A program made the translations under genes and the position numbers. A stretch of DNA of 64,000 bases, taken from contig CBDCPE010000004.1 of assembly GCA_965220055.1 (NCBI GenBank), positions 1,674,001 to 1,738,000 on the forward strand. The letters run 5' to 3'. Origin of the DNA: Bin87 sp965220055. GTDB taxonomy: Bacteria; Chloroflexota; Dehalococcoidia; Lucifugimonadales; UBA3495. Positions 1 to 9,031 of the stretch are shown in pieces. Under the pieces are notes generated by a model. It worked only from the letters and a program-made list of their open reading frames with translations, ran no database searches and was not told where the DNA came from. The first letter of the stretch is position 1, and every line of letters starts with the position of its first letter.

Positions 1-153
1 CTGCGAGGCCCCGTCATTGACCGACCGATGCAAGGCCAGTCAAGAGAAGCGACACTCGGATCGCTACTCGTCCCTCGTTGTTCGCAGCCAACTCCCGCCA
101 GCTTTCAAACCTTGTGATACGATTCCACCCGGCGTTTCTTCCAGTCGCTCTGC

Positions 154-762
154 ATGATGCATAAAACCCCGTCATTCCTGTCCCGCATCCGGGGAGTGGA
201 ACTACTCCCTGGCGAAATTGTGGTCGCAATTCTCGACGCCGAACGGGGATTGGCGGAAGAGCCTACGCCTGCGGGAAGACTTCTGGTGGCGACAAACCGC
301 AGGGTCATCTCGGTGATGGAGGAAGGACCCACACGTTTTGTCCAAATGTTCGCTGCGGACACCGTGACGGCGGTCAGCGTGCGCAACGATTCCCGGCGCG
401 GTCTGTCCTGGAAACAATGGGCGGCGCTGGCGCTTGGCGGCGCCGCGGTTTATCTGCTGTTGGCCTATTGGTTGGTCGACCGGCTTCCCGATGTGATCAT
501 TCCGGTCATAAACCTGCACGCCATGGCTGCCATACTGATGGTGCTGATCGTACTGCTGGGATGGATCATCTGGCGCAGCCTTACTGATGCCGGCGGTAAC
601 CTGGTCCGCATCGACGGCTTAAATTGGACCGTCGAAGTCCCGTGTACAGCCGACAACGCCGACCTCCTTGCCTTCGCCGGCATCCTCTTGCGGTTGCGAT
701 CAGTAACCGGGCCAGGCCTGGAACAACCGTCGATCCGTGAGGTCAGCGCCGCAGGCTCTTAG
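154..762 (+). CDS. Two-TM membrane protein with PH-like N-terminus, function unknown
   Basis: A 202-residue protein I cannot assign to a named family. Residues 1-80 are soluble and contain a stretch (about 43-54, LLVATNRRVISV) resembling the strand-turn of bacterial PH-like domains, in which a short Arg-rich motif precedes a hydrophobic strand. Two hydrophobic segments follow at about 89-108 and 115-140, then a soluble tail of about 60 residues. This suggests an inner-membrane protein with both ends on the same side. Two adjacent ATG codons (154 and 157) are possible starts and neither has a strong ribosome site. It converges on tsaD, whose stop is 12 bases downstream. That it is a gene is fairly sure from its length and the absence of a better overlapping frame; the PH-like reading is weak. 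Confidence 0.6.
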   Translation: MMHKTPSFLSRIRGVELLPGEIVVAILDAERGLAEEPTPAGRLLVATNRRVISVMEEGPTRFVQMFAADTVTAVSVRNDSRRGLSWKQWAALALGGAAVYLLLAYWLVDRLPDVIIPVINLHAMAAILMVLIVLLGWIIWRSLTDAGGNLVRIDGLNWTVEVPCTADNADLLAFAGILLRLRSVTGPGLEQPSIREVSAAGS

Positions 763-774
763 CCGGAACCTCAC

Positions 775-1848
775 CTACGCCGGCACACCAAAAGGCAGCG
801 ACGGGTCTACGTCCAGTGCCATATCCGCTACGGCGCCGCGCAGCATCTGGTAGAAAGCGCCCGCCGCGATCATCGCCCCGTTATCGGTGCACAGCACTGG
901 CGGTGGTATGATCGCCGGCAACGGCGAGTCCGCCAGCACCCGCTGCCTCAGGCGGGCGTTGGCCGTCACGCCTCCGCCCAGTACCAGACCGCGGGCCTTG
1001 TAGCGATCAGCCATGTTCAGCAACTTGGCGACCATCACATCCACCAGCGATTCCTGGAATTGGTACGCCAAATTCGCCACCAGCCGGTCTACGTCTGTGT
1101 CCGGGTGTTGTGGTTGCGGGTATAAGCCCACGTCTTGGGCACGGTGCAACAGCGCCGTCTTCACCCCGCTGAAACTGAAATCGAACGTATCGCGCATCCA
1201 CGCCCGCGGCAACGGCGCCGCAACTGCCTCCAAAGGCTCGCCATCCTCGGAGAAATCCGCCAGGGACTCCGCGGCCTTTTGGATTTCGGGACCTCCGGGG
1301 AACCCCAATCCCAGGACTCGCGCCGCCTTGTCGAACGCCTCGCCTGCCGCGTCGTCCCGAGTCCGGCCCACCAGGCGATAATCGCCGTGCCCTTCCATCA
1401 GGATCAGGTCCGTGTGGCCTCCAGACGCCACCAGGCACGCCAAAGGGAACCCGGGCGCCTCCGCCGGCGACACATCGCCGGGAACGAGCCAAGCCGCGTA
1501 GACGTGGCCCTCCAGGTGGTTAACCCCCACCAGCGGGACATCCAGGGTCAGCGCCAACGATTTCGCGGTGTTGACCCCGCTTATCAGGGCGCCGGCCAAA
1601 CCTGGTCCGTGCGTGACGGCCACCGCGTCGATGTCTTCCAGGGTTACGCCGGCATCCGAAAGCGCACGCCGCAGGGTCGGTTCCATGTCACGAATGTGCT
1701 GCCGGGACGCCAGTTCGGGGACAACCCCACCGTGGGCGGCGTGCAGCGCGGCCTGGGACGCAATCGCGTTCGCGTGAAGACGCCTGCCGTCCTCCACTAT
1801 CCCCACGGCGGTTTCGTCGCAGGATGTTTCTATGCCCAAAATCAGCAT
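775..1848 (-). CDS. tsaD: tRNA N6-adenosine threonylcarbamoyltransferase TsaD
   Basis: TsaD transfers the threonylcarbamoyl group from threonylcarbamoyl-AMP to A37 of ANN-decoding tRNAs, together with TsaB and TsaE in the cytoplasm. The protein opens with the ASKHA-fold signature MLILGIETSCDETAVG and has the metal-binding HxxxH as NHLEGH near residue 110, followed by ASGGHT and a late GGGVTANARLR segment, all standard for the family. Length (357 residues) is usual. An in-frame ATG at 1881 would add 11 residues (MATQSIRDYRA) not expected in the family, so I chose 1848; neither start has a clear ribosome site. It is transcribed away from the hemolysin-like gene on the other strand. Function is sure; the start is not. 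Confidence 0.95.
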   Translation of the reverse strand: MLILGIETSCDETAVGIVEDGRRLHANAIASQAALHAAHGGVVPELASRQHIRDMEPTLRRALSDAGVTLEDIDAVAVTHGPGLAGALISGVNTAKSLALTLDVPLVGVNHLEGHVYAAWLVPGDVSPAEAPGFPLACLVASGGHTDLILMEGHGDYRLVGRTRDDAAGEAFDKAARVLGLGFPGGPEIQKAAESLADFSEDGEPLEAVAAPLPRAWMRDTFDFSFSGVKTALLHRAQDVGLYPQPQHPDTDVDRLVANLAYQFQESLVDVMVAKLLNMADRYKARGLVLGGGVTANARLRQRVLADSPLPAIIPPPVLCTDNGAMIAAGAFYQMLRGAVADMALDVDPSLPFGVPA

Positions 1849-1914
1849 GGCTCGGTAGTCTCGAATTGACTGGGTCGCCACATTATATCAACCAACAACT
1901 GGCCCCTCTCGGCT

Positions 1915-1943
1915 TTGCGCGCCATTCTGGGCGATGCTATCCT
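1915..1943 (+). promoter_or_regulatory. Possible sigma70-type promoter for the CorC/HlyC gene
   Basis: In the divergent gap between tsaD and the next gene, TTGCGC (1915-1920) and TATCCT (1938-1943) are separated by 17 bases. Each box matches the consensus at four of six positions. The start codon lies about 80 bases downstream. Read by eye only. Confidence 0.3.
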
Positions 1944-2024
1944 TCTCAGTAATAATCTAAATCAGGCGAGCCCCGTGCGCCCGACGGTTACGTCTACGGG
2001 ACCGCTGGGAGGAATAGAAACCAG

Positions 2025-3386
2025 ATGATGGACATCGCGCCCGACGGTTTATCCATTGGGGCCGTCTTGTTGCAGGTGGGGGAAACCTCTGGCGGGTTAT
2101 CCATGCCCTGGAGTTTGCAGATCGGGTTGCTCGCGATCAGTTTCCTGGGAGTAGCTTTTTTTACCAGCGCCGAAGCGGCGTTGGTGTCAGTCAACAAGAT
2201 CCGAATCCAATACTTGTCCGGCCAGGGAAACGCCGCCGCTCGCGCCGTGAACCATGTCCTGTCGCAGCACGAGAAATTCTTCGCTACCATTCTGCTGAGC
2301 CAGAACGCGTTCACCATTTTTGCCACGGCCCTGGGAACTGCTCTTGCCGCCGACTTGCTCAATGATCCGGGCTCAGCCGCATTGCTGACCACCCTGATCA
2401 TGACGGTGACGATATCCATCTTTGGCGAAATTACCCCCAAGACGCTGGCTGCAACCTACTCCGAACGTTGGTCCCTGGTCGCGGCCCGTCCCGTTCGCTG
2501 GATGATGCTACTCAGCACACCGTTGATCTATTTCTTCACGGTGGTGCCTCGCCTGATTTATAAAGCCCTGGGAACCTCATCCGACAGTTGGCAAACCACT
2601 TTCACCGAGGGCGAGCTCCGGATGATGATTGACTTGTCCAGCCAACAGGGCGAAGTGGAATCCGACGAGGCCGAACGCCTGCATCGTGTCTTCAACTTTC
2701 GCGATCGTCGGCTCAGCGAAATAATGACGCCACGTACCGAAATCGTCTGGATTGAGAAAGACACCACCCTCGACGAATTCCTGACCCTGTACGCTCGGCA
2801 CAGCCACACCAGATTCCCCGTTTTCGAAGGCAGCCAGGAGGCCGTCCTGGGCGTGCTCTCCAACAAGGAGGTGCTGATCGCTCAGGGTCGCGGCGAAATC
2901 GGACCTCAAGATTCCGTCACCGAGACCATGCGCACGGTCGACTTCATACCCGAGACCGTGACCGTGTCCGACGCCTTCGACACCATGCAGGAAAAACGCC
3001 TTTCGATGATGCTGGTGACCAACGAATACGGCGGAATCGCTGGCCTGGTCACCATGAAGCAACTCATCGGCGTCATCGTCGGAACCTTCGTCGACGACGA
3101 CCCGCCTTCGGTATCGGCAGACAGCGGCATCGCGCAACTACCCGACGGTGCTTACGTGCTGGACGGCGGAATGACGATCATCGAAATCAACGACCGGCTC
3201 AACTCCACCGGCATTGAGGTACCTGAGGGCGATTACCAGACCATCGCCGGTCTGGTTTTGCACGAACTCGGCGAAATCCCCGTCGAGAATGACTCGGTAA
3301 AGACTGGTACCCTCGAGGTCACGGTCACCGACATGGTGGGGGCACGCATTGACAGGGTACGCCTGCGGTTGGTCGAATCCCCCTAG
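2025..3386 (+). CDS. CorC/HlyC-family (hemolysin C-like) membrane protein, DUF21-CBS-CBS-CorC_HlyC
   Basis: A 453-residue protein with the layout of the CNNM/CorC family: an N-terminal DUF21 membrane domain (about residues 25-200, several hydrophobic stretches around the conserved TSAEAALVSVNKIR and FGEITPKTLAATY segments), two CBS repeats (about 220-340, beginning at the family motif EIMTPRTEIVWI), and a C-terminal CorC_HlyC domain (about 360-450). Relatives are linked to Mg2+/Co2+ efflux; the name hemolysin is historical. The start at 2025 is chosen because GGAGG (2008-2012) lies 12 bases upstream; a second ATG follows directly. A histidine phosphatase gene begins 13 bases after the stop, suggesting co-transcription. 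The family is sure; the transported ion is not shown by the sequence. Confidence 0.9.
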   Translation: MMDIAPDGLSIGAVLLQVGETSGGLSMPWSLQIGLLAISFLGVAFFTSAEAALVSVNKIRIQYLSGQGNAAARAVNHVLSQHEKFFATILLSQNAFTIFATALGTALAADLLNDPGSAALLTTLIMTVTISIFGEITPKTLAATYSERWSLVAARPVRWMMLLSTPLIYFFTVVPRLIYKALGTSSDSWQTTFTEGELRMMIDLSSQQGEVESDEAERLHRVFNFRDRRLSEIMTPRTEIVWIEKDTTLDEFLTLYARHSHTRFPVFEGSQEAVLGVLSNKEVLIAQGRGEIGPQDSVTETMRTVDFIPETVTVSDAFDTMQEKRLSMMLVTNEYGGIAGLVTMKQLIGVIVGTFVDDDPPSVSADSGIAQLPDGAYVLDGGMTIIEINDRLNSTGIEVPEGDYQTIAGLVLHELGEIPVENDSVKTGTLEVTVTDMVGARIDRVRLRLVESP

Positions 3387-3399
3387 AGGATGCATCCGG

Positions 3400-4026
3400 A
3401 TGAAGCTCCACCTGGTCCGCCACGGTGAAACCGACATCAACGCGTCGGGCCGCCTGCAGGGCACCACCAACTCTATTCTCACCCCCCGCGGCTATCGCCA
3501 GGCCCGGGAGTTGGCCATCGCCAGTTTGACGTGGCACCCGGTGGCCGTGTACTCGAGCCCGCTGCAGCGGGCTCGCGGAGTAGCCTGCGCCATCGCAGAT
3601 TTGTCCGGCTTGTCCGTGACCGACGAACCCCGCATCATCGAGATGGACATGGGGGCTCTCGAAGGGGTAACCGTCCAGGAAATGCGCGACGACTGGCCAG
3701 ACCTGTACCAGGGTTGGCGCCACGACGCCAGCAGCGTCACCATGCCCTGCGGAGAGTCCTTGGGCGATGTGCAGCGCCGCGCGATGGCGGCAATCGACGA
3801 AATCGACGGACGCCACGATGCTGACGACACCGTCATCGCCGTCACCCACAACTTCACCATCCGCTGTATCGTCGCCGCCGTCATCGACCTTCCACTTGCC
3901 AACATCAATCACATGGAACTGTCTCTGGGCAGCCGCACCACCATTACCTCCGGTCGGCGTGGACGCCGCCTGGCCGCCTACAACGCCGTGGACCACCTGA
4001 TTCCCGCAAACCGCACCGGGTATTAG
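3400..4026 (+). CDS. Histidine phosphatase family protein (phosphoglycerate mutase-like)
   Basis: A 208-residue member of the branch-1 histidine phosphatases. It opens with the catalytic RHG motif (HLVRHGETDINASGR), whose histidine is the phospho-acceptor. It keeps the SSPLQRARGVA helix with its phosphate-binding arginine, an acid-containing EMDMGALEG segment, and the second histidine in AVTHNFTIRC. Such proteins include cofactor-dependent phosphoglycerate mutases, alpha-ribazole phosphatases and broad phosphatases; the short length fits CobC/GpmB-like phosphatases rather than true glycolytic mutase. The start at 3400 puts an AGAGGA ribosome site (3385-3390) nine bases upstream and gives a family-like N-terminus; the longer frame from 3349 overlaps the previous gene. 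tilS starts 13 bases after its stop. Substrate unknown. Confidence 0.88.
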   Translation: MKLHLVRHGETDINASGRLQGTTNSILTPRGYRQARELAIASLTWHPVAVYSSPLQRARGVACAIADLSGLSVTDEPRIIEMDMGALEGVTVQEMRDDWPDLYQGWRHDASSVTMPCGESLGDVQRRAMAAIDEIDGRHDADDTVIAVTHNFTIRCIVAAVIDLPLANINHMELSLGSRTTITSGRRGRRLAAYNAVDHLIPANRTGY

Positions 4027-4039
4027 GAATCACTGCGTC

Positions 4040-5578
4040 ATGGGTCGCAATAAGCGGCGGAATGATCGCGGATTCTGGCCGGCAAGGCGGCTGTACACCA
4101 CCGCCCTAACGACTGCGCGTCGGGCCGGGCTTGGGCCGGGCGACGTGGTGGTCGCCGGCGTGTCGGGAGGACCGGACTCCTGCACATTGATGGGTGTGCT
4201 GGGCAGGGCGAGGCATCGATACGGGTTCAAAGTGCAGCCCGCCCATCTCCTGCACGATTTCCGCGGGCAGGAGACCTCCGACGACGCCGACTTCGTGCAC
4301 CAGATGTGGCCCGACTGCATCTTCGATGAAGAGGACGTGGCGGCTTATCAGCGCAAGTCCGGCGTCAGTTCATTCGAACAAGCCGCCCGGGACGTCCGCT
4401 ACGAGTTCCTGGCCAGAGTCGCCCGGCAGGTCGGTGCCAGGTTGGTCGCGGTGGGCCACACCGCCGACGATCTGGCCGAAACCGTGTTGCTCCATGTGGC
4501 TCGCGGCAGTGGCCTCCACGGCCTTCGCGGCATGAGCGAACTCGACCCATGGCCGTACCCGACCACACTGCGCGGCCATGATGCGCCCGCAACAGACTTG
4601 AAGGTCTGGCGGCCGCTGATTGATCTCACCAGGCATCACACGATCTCGTACTGCAAGAACTACGGCATCGACTACCGCGACGACAGCACCAACTACATGC
4701 GGGAGTTCGCCCGAAATCGAGTCCGCCTGGATCTTATGCCAGCCTTGAAGGAACAGCTCAACCCCAGGATCGTCCAGGCACTTGGGCGCGTCTCGCGTAC
4801 CGCGGCGGCACAGGTCGACTACATGGAGGGTCAAGCCGATCTGGTTTGGCCGCAGATCATCTCGGAACCGGCAGCCGAAGGCGGCACTCTGCATCTCGAC
4901 CGAATTGGTCTTGCGGAAACGCACCTGGCCCTCCGACACGTTATTCTCCGGCGCGCGTGGGTCCAAGCGACCGGGCAGGAACATCGCCTTACCGAGCGAC
5001 ACCTGGCCGCTATGGCCCATGCCGCTGCCAATCCCGGTTCCGGGAAGACCCTCGAACTGCCGCGCGGCTTTCGATTTACCGTGGATGCCCGCTGGGCTAC
5101 GTTGGCCTGTCCCGGCCGAGCAGACAACTGCCCGTACCCTCCCGGGACGCGCGAATTCCGGCTCACCTTGCCTTGGGGACCCATCGCCGTTGCCGTCACC
5201 AGGCGCGACGGCTGGGAGGTAACCGCCGAGTCCGCCCGCATGCATCCTGAAACTCCCCTTGATACCGGAAACCCGCTGACCGCCTACCTGTCTTCGGAAG
5301 CTTTGGCCGAAGGGGCCACCGTGCGAACTTGGCAGCCCGGAGATCGCATGCAACCGCTGGGCATGTCGGGCACCCGAAAGTTGCAAGATATTTTCACCGA
5401 CGCCAAGATCCCCCGGCTTTGGCGGGAGCGGGTTCCACTGGTCGTGACTCCCCGTGGGGTTGCTTGGATCGTCGGGGTCCGAGTCGCCGATTGGGCCGCC
5501 GTGCGTCTCACGTCGGGCCAGACTGCCGCTACGTTCATTCGCTTTGAACCTCAATCCGACGCCATCGAACCTGCCTGA
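4040..5578 (+). CDS. tilS: tRNA(Ile)-lysidine synthase TilS
   Basis: TilS ligates lysine to C34 of the CAU-anticodon tRNA-Ile, using ATP, so that it reads AUA. The protein (512 residues) has the PP-loop ATP pyrophosphatase motif SGGPDS at residues 42-47, the downstream GHTADDLAETVLLH and YRDDSTNYMREFARNRVR motifs of the catalytic domain, and a C-terminal TilS_C region in which TWQPGDRMQPLGMSGTRKLQDIF is recognisable (positions 5325-5400). The N-terminus has an extra basic stretch of about 30 residues ahead of the PP-loop. The last member of a same-strand run with the CorC-like and phosphatase genes. Identification is very sure; the ATG at 4040 has only a weak upstream purine stretch. Confidence 0.95.
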   Translation: MGRNKRRNDRGFWPARRLYTTALTTARRAGLGPGDVVVAGVSGGPDSCTLMGVLGRARHRYGFKVQPAHLLHDFRGQETSDDADFVHQMWPDCIFDEEDVAAYQRKSGVSSFEQAARDVRYEFLARVARQVGARLVAVGHTADDLAETVLLHVARGSGLHGLRGMSELDPWPYPTTLRGHDAPATDLKVWRPLIDLTRHHTISYCKNYGIDYRDDSTNYMREFARNRVRLDLMPALKEQLNPRIVQALGRVSRTAAAQVDYMEGQADLVWPQIISEPAAEGGTLHLDRIGLAETHLALRHVILRRAWVQATGQEHRLTERHLAAMAHAAANPGSGKTLELPRGFRFTVDARWATLACPGRADNCPYPPGTREFRLTLPWGPIAVAVTRRDGWEVTAESARMHPETPLDTGNPLTAYLSSEALAEGATVRTWQPGDRMQPLGMSGTRKLQDIFTDAKIPRLWRERVPLVVTPRGVAWIVGVRVADWAAVRLTSGQTAATFIRFEPQSDAIEPA

Positions 5579-5822
5579 TTATCGGCGGGCCATGCCGGTC
5601 CGGATCGGAGCCAGATTCGGACGCGTGATCAGGTTGCGTGGGCCACACCCGCGGCGCGTGAACTCGCGCGTTGGCTCGACTGGATGCGGCGCAATCCCAT
5701 AAAATCTACCCGCAATCATGCGTTCGACGAAATAGCTATTGTGTAAAATAAAGATGTAACTGGAACGGCCTGAAGACTTGGAAAAGCCGGCTGGATCCGC
5801 CCGCATACGGCCGTCGGCTACC

Positions 5823-5830
5823 AAAGGAGG
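5823..5830 (+). promoter_or_regulatory. Strong ribosome binding site of accDA
   Basis: AAAGGAGG ends six bases before a GTG codon at 5837. It decides the GTG start of the fused carboxyltransferase. Confidence 0.8.
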
Positions 5831-5836
5831 ATTTGG

Positions 5837-7684
5837 GTGCCGGTCCGTAACCTGACCAATTTCCTGGTTCATCTCTTCAGCGACGGCGACGAGCTGGAGG
5901 AGATGTACTTGTCTGCGGTGCACGATCATTGTCTGTACTGCCACGAACTGATCAGCGATTCCACGGCCTACCTCAACTACCGGGTTTGCCCCTTCTGCCG
6001 GTTCCATTACACCCTGTCCGCGCGCGAAAGGATCGAACTCCTCGCCGACCGCCGCACTTTCCGCGAACAGAACCGCTACGTGCGCTCCGTGGCGCCTTTA
6101 GCGTTCTCCAACCGTACGCCTTATGACGAGCAACTAACCGAGAGCCAGGACCGCACCGGCTTGACCGAGGCCGCCGTTACCGGAACCTGCAAAATCGACG
6201 GCGGCAACCTGATGCTTGTGGTGTTGGACTACGGGTTCATGGGCGGCAGCATGAGCAGCGTGGTCGGCGAAAAAGTCGCCCTGGCTTTCGAACACGCTGT
6301 CCGCCGCAACCTTCCCATCGTCGCATTGGTCACCGGCGGCGGTGCGCGAACCCAGGAAGGGGTCCTGTCGCTGATGCAAATGGCCAAGACGGTCACCGCG
6401 GCCAACAAGCTGCGCGAAGCGTCCATTCCATTCATTGCCGTGCTGGCCAATCCTTCCACCGGCCAGGCCTACGGCAGTTTCGCGAACCTCGCCGACGTCA
6501 TCATCGCCGAACCCGGCTCCGTCGTGGGTCTGTCTCCCATCCGCGCCATGATCGAAGCAACCGGAAGGCAGGTTCCGCCCGATGTCCACACGGCCGAATA
6601 CCACCTCCGCCATGGTCTCCTCGACAACGTGGTCGACCGCGAACAACTGCGGCCACGGCTGAGCCAACTGCTCAATCTGCTAGTGGAGCCTGAACCGATA
6701 CGCCTGGGCCACCGCGCCGTCTCGCGACTCATGGCGCCGTCCGTGGAGGACACGGAGACGTTGGAATCCGTCGAAGCCGCCACCCACGACGAAAGGCCTG
6801 ACGCCCTCTACTACATGCGGCACATGCTGGATGATTTCTTCGAGATCTGCGGGGACCGGATCAGCAGCGACGACCGCACCGTGGTGGGAGGCATCGGCCT
6901 GCTGCGCGGACACCCCGTCGCCGCCATCGGCCAGCAGCGGATTCATTCCCACGACACCGACCGCAGCCGCTACCACGTCCATCCCGACGGGCTACGCAAG
7001 GCTCAACGCATCATCAGCCTGGCCGCGCGGTTCAATCTGCCCCTGGTCACCCTGATCGATTCCCAAGGCGCGGATCCCCGGTTGGAATCCGAGGAGCACG
7101 GCGTTGGCAACGCTATCGCCCGCAGCCTGTCAATGATGCTCGAGGCGGAGACTCCCATTGTCTCGGTGATCATTGGTGAGGCCGGCAACGAAGCAGCGCT
7201 GGCGCTGAGCCTGTCCGACCGCATCCTGATGCAGCAGTACGCAATCTACTCGCCAATTTCACTGCACCACGCGATGGGCGGCCGCATGCGCGAACGTTAT
7301 CTCACTCGCGAGGCCGCCGATGTACTGATGCTGACCGCTCGAGACTGCCAGGAACTCGGCATCATCGATCAGGTGATACCCGAGCCCGCCGGTGGCGCCC
7401 ACCTCGACCGACGTCAGGCGGTGGAGAACCTGGAATACTCCATCTACAAACATCTTGCCGAAGCCAGCCGCGTGTCCGCCGGCAAGCTGGTCAAGCAGAG
7501 GTACCGGAAGTTCCGGCAAATGGGTGAGCTCAACCCATTCGCTCAGGAAGCCATCAGGCAGGAGATATCCGCGCTCCTGCGCATGCACGCAGTAGGCGCG
7601 CCGACTGGCGCAATGGAATTGCCCGGGTCAGCCTTTGGCTCCCTTCCTGCACTGGAAGAAGGGATCGAGAAACAGGCTTCCTAG
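5837..7684 (+). CDS. accDA: Acetyl-CoA carboxylase carboxyltransferase, fused beta and alpha subunits (AccD-AccA)
   Basis: One 615-residue chain that carries both halves of the acyl-CoA carboxyltransferase, which moves the carboxyl group from carboxybiotin to acetyl-CoA to make malonyl-CoA for fatty-acid synthesis. Residues 1-285 match AccD, with a four-cysteine zinc ribbon (Cys32, Cys35, Cys51, Cys54) and the crotonase-fold core (LVTGGGARTQEGVLSLMQMAK, then NPSTGQAYGSFA). Residues from about 310 on match AccA, with DFFEICGDRISSDDRTVVGG, the LVTLIDSQGADP strand and a GEAGNEAALALSLSDRI segment. AccD and AccA are usually separate genes; fusions occur in several phyla. Translation starts at GTG 5837 behind a near-perfect ribosome site. 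No biotin carboxylase or carrier gene is in the window. Confidence 0.93.
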   Translation: MPVRNLTNFLVHLFSDGDELEEMYLSAVHDHCLYCHELISDSTAYLNYRVCPFCRFHYTLSARERIELLADRRTFREQNRYVRSVAPLAFSNRTPYDEQLTESQDRTGLTEAAVTGTCKIDGGNLMLVVLDYGFMGGSMSSVVGEKVALAFEHAVRRNLPIVALVTGGGARTQEGVLSLMQMAKTVTAANKLREASIPFIAVLANPSTGQAYGSFANLADVIIAEPGSVVGLSPIRAMIEATGRQVPPDVHTAEYHLRHGLLDNVVDREQLRPRLSQLLNLLVEPEPIRLGHRAVSRLMAPSVEDTETLESVEAATHDERPDALYYMRHMLDDFFEICGDRISSDDRTVVGGIGLLRGHPVAAIGQQRIHSHDTDRSRYHVHPDGLRKAQRIISLAARFNLPLVTLIDSQGADPRLESEEHGVGNAIARSLSMMLEAETPIVSVIIGEAGNEAALALSLSDRILMQQYAIYSPISLHHAMGGRMRERYLTREAADVLMLTARDCQELGIIDQVIPEPAGGAHLDRRQAVENLEYSIYKHLAEASRVSAGKLVKQRYRKFRQMGELNPFAQEAIRQEISALLRMHAVGAPTGAMELPGSAFGSLPALEEGIEKQAS

Positions 7685-7697
7685 CCGCGAAGCGCCG

Positions 7698-8519
7698 TTA
7701 CGCTTCCCGCCCGTGCGCTTTCAGGCTACGGCGCAACTCGTCAGCCACGGTGGCGTACTCGCCGCTGACCGCCTCGTCCACCAAGACCGTGGGCCGGCTT
7801 GTGTCCCGATACGCTGGGCTGAGCGACATGCTGCCCAGGAACGGCGCGTCAATGTCTTCCGCTAACTGCCGTCCTGCGCCTTCTCCGAAAATGTCGCCCG
7901 AATAGTTCTCCACAATCCCGACCACGTTCAGGTTCAGTTTGCGGATCATGTTGATGCACCGCTTGGCGTCGATGATGGCCAGGTCCTGCGGCGTGCTCAC
8001 CACCACGAACCCGTCCATGGGCAGCGTCTGCATCACAGTCAGCGGCGAGTCGGAGGTCCCTGGCGGCAGGTCGACAATCAGGTAGTCCAGTTCGCCCCAG
8101 TCGGTCGCCTGGAGAAACTGGTTGATCGCGTTGTGGATCATCGGGCCGCGCCAGATGATCGCCTCGTCCTCGTTCTCCTGAAAAAATCCCATCGACACCA
8201 CTTTGACGCCGTGACCTTCCGCCGGACTGATCTGCCCGTCGCGGTAGTCCGGTTTGTCCGTGATTCCCATCACCCGGGTCACATTGGGACAGTCGATGTC
8301 CACGTCCAACAGCCCGACACGTTCGCCCTGCTTCGCCAGGATGGTCGCCAGGTTGCACGCTACAGTGGTCTTTCCGACGCCGCCTTTCCCGCTGTAAACT
8401 CCAATCTTCGTCCTCACCGCGGCAAAGCGATCGGTGATCTGCCGCTTCTGTTCCCATTGACGCTTGATCTGCTCCAAGCGCGCGTTTTGCTGGGCGTTGG
8501 GCTGCTGTGGCGTTGCCAT
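7698..8519 (-). CDS. mrp: Mrp/NBP35-family P-loop ATPase, Fe-S cluster carrier
   Basis: ApbC/Mrp proteins are cytoplasmic MinD-type ATPases that hold and pass on 4Fe-4S clusters. The 273-residue chain has the deviant Walker A GKGGVGKTT (residues 44-52), the switch segment LLDVDIDCPNVTRVMG, and the family stretch DYLIVDLPPGTSDSPLTVMQ. The N-terminus lacks the fused DUF59 domain that many Mrp proteins carry; instead a separate DUF59 gene lies just upstream on the same strand, about 50 bases away, which supports a joint role in Fe-S assembly. I do not see the C-terminal CxxC that bridges the dimer in many Mrp proteins, so cluster binding by this copy is less certain than the family assignment. 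The start is the ATG at 8519. Confidence 0.88.
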   Translation of the reverse strand: MATPQQPNAQQNARLEQIKRQWEQKRQITDRFAAVRTKIGVYSGKGGVGKTTVACNLATILAKQGERVGLLDVDIDCPNVTRVMGITDKPDYRDGQISPAEGHGVKVVSMGFFQENEDEAIIWRGPMIHNAINQFLQATDWGELDYLIVDLPPGTSDSPLTVMQTLPMDGFVVVSTPQDLAIIDAKRCINMIRKLNLNVVGIVENYSGDIFGEGAGRQLAEDIDAPFLGSMSLSPAYRDTSRPTVLVDEAVSGEYATVADELRRSLKAHGREA

Positions 8520-8568
8520 CGTAGCGTTTCTCTCCGTAGCCGGGCGACCGAGGTCACCGCGTTATGGC

Positions 8569-8877
8569 TTAGATGCCCAACATATTGCGAGCTTCCTCGC
8601 TGATCAGGTCGGGCGACCAGGGCGGGTCAAATGTCAGCTCAATGTTCACTTCTTCTACCCCTTCGACATCCTGAATCGCCCACTCGGCCTGCTGCGCAAT
8701 ATGGGGTCCCATGCCACAGCCGGGGAAGGTCAGAGTCATCTGGACGAATACATCGTTCGCGTCGCTCACCTGGACCTCATAGATCAGGCCCAAATCGACC
8801 ACGTTAACTGGAATTTCCGGGTCGTATACCGTGCGGAGCGCTTCGTAAACTTCATCGCGATCTACGGTTGCCGGCAT
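8569..8877 (-). CDS. DUF59/MIP18-family Fe-S assembly protein (SufT-like)
   Basis: A 102-residue single-domain DUF59 protein. It has the family opening DEVYEALRTVYDPEIPVNVVDLG and the cysteine-containing TFPGCGMGP loop, then the WSPDLISEEARNMLG ending. Relatives (SufT, the DUF59 domain of Mrp, eukaryotic MIP18) help mature Fe-S proteins. The start at 8877 is chosen over 8883 and 8913 because AAGGAG (8890-8885 on this strand) lies seven bases ahead; for 8883 the spacing would be only one base. It precedes mrp in the same direction, and the two probably form an operon that reproduces as two genes the DUF59-Mrp fusion seen elsewhere. Confidence 0.85.
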   Translation of the reverse strand: MPATVDRDEVYEALRTVYDPEIPVNVVDLGLIYEVQVSDANDVFVQMTLTFPGCGMGPHIAQQAEWAIQDVEGVEEVNIELTFDPPWSPDLISEEARNMLGI

Positions 8878-9031
8878 GGCCATTCTCCTTCCACTTGAGT
8901 TTGTGCACGTCATTATAGCCCATTACAGGTTGCGGTGCGTTCGGCGGCCGCTGTCAGCGGTGTATCATGCACCGGAACACGAAAACGAGACGCCGGCCCG
9001 GGCCCGACGCCGGGCTGATGGGAGCGCATTC

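Noticed and set aside
5723..5751. Promoter TTCGAC-17-AAATAA before accDA
   Set aside because: The -10 box is poor and a shifted TAAAAT has a 15-base spacer; plausible but not better than chance in this AT-rich patch.
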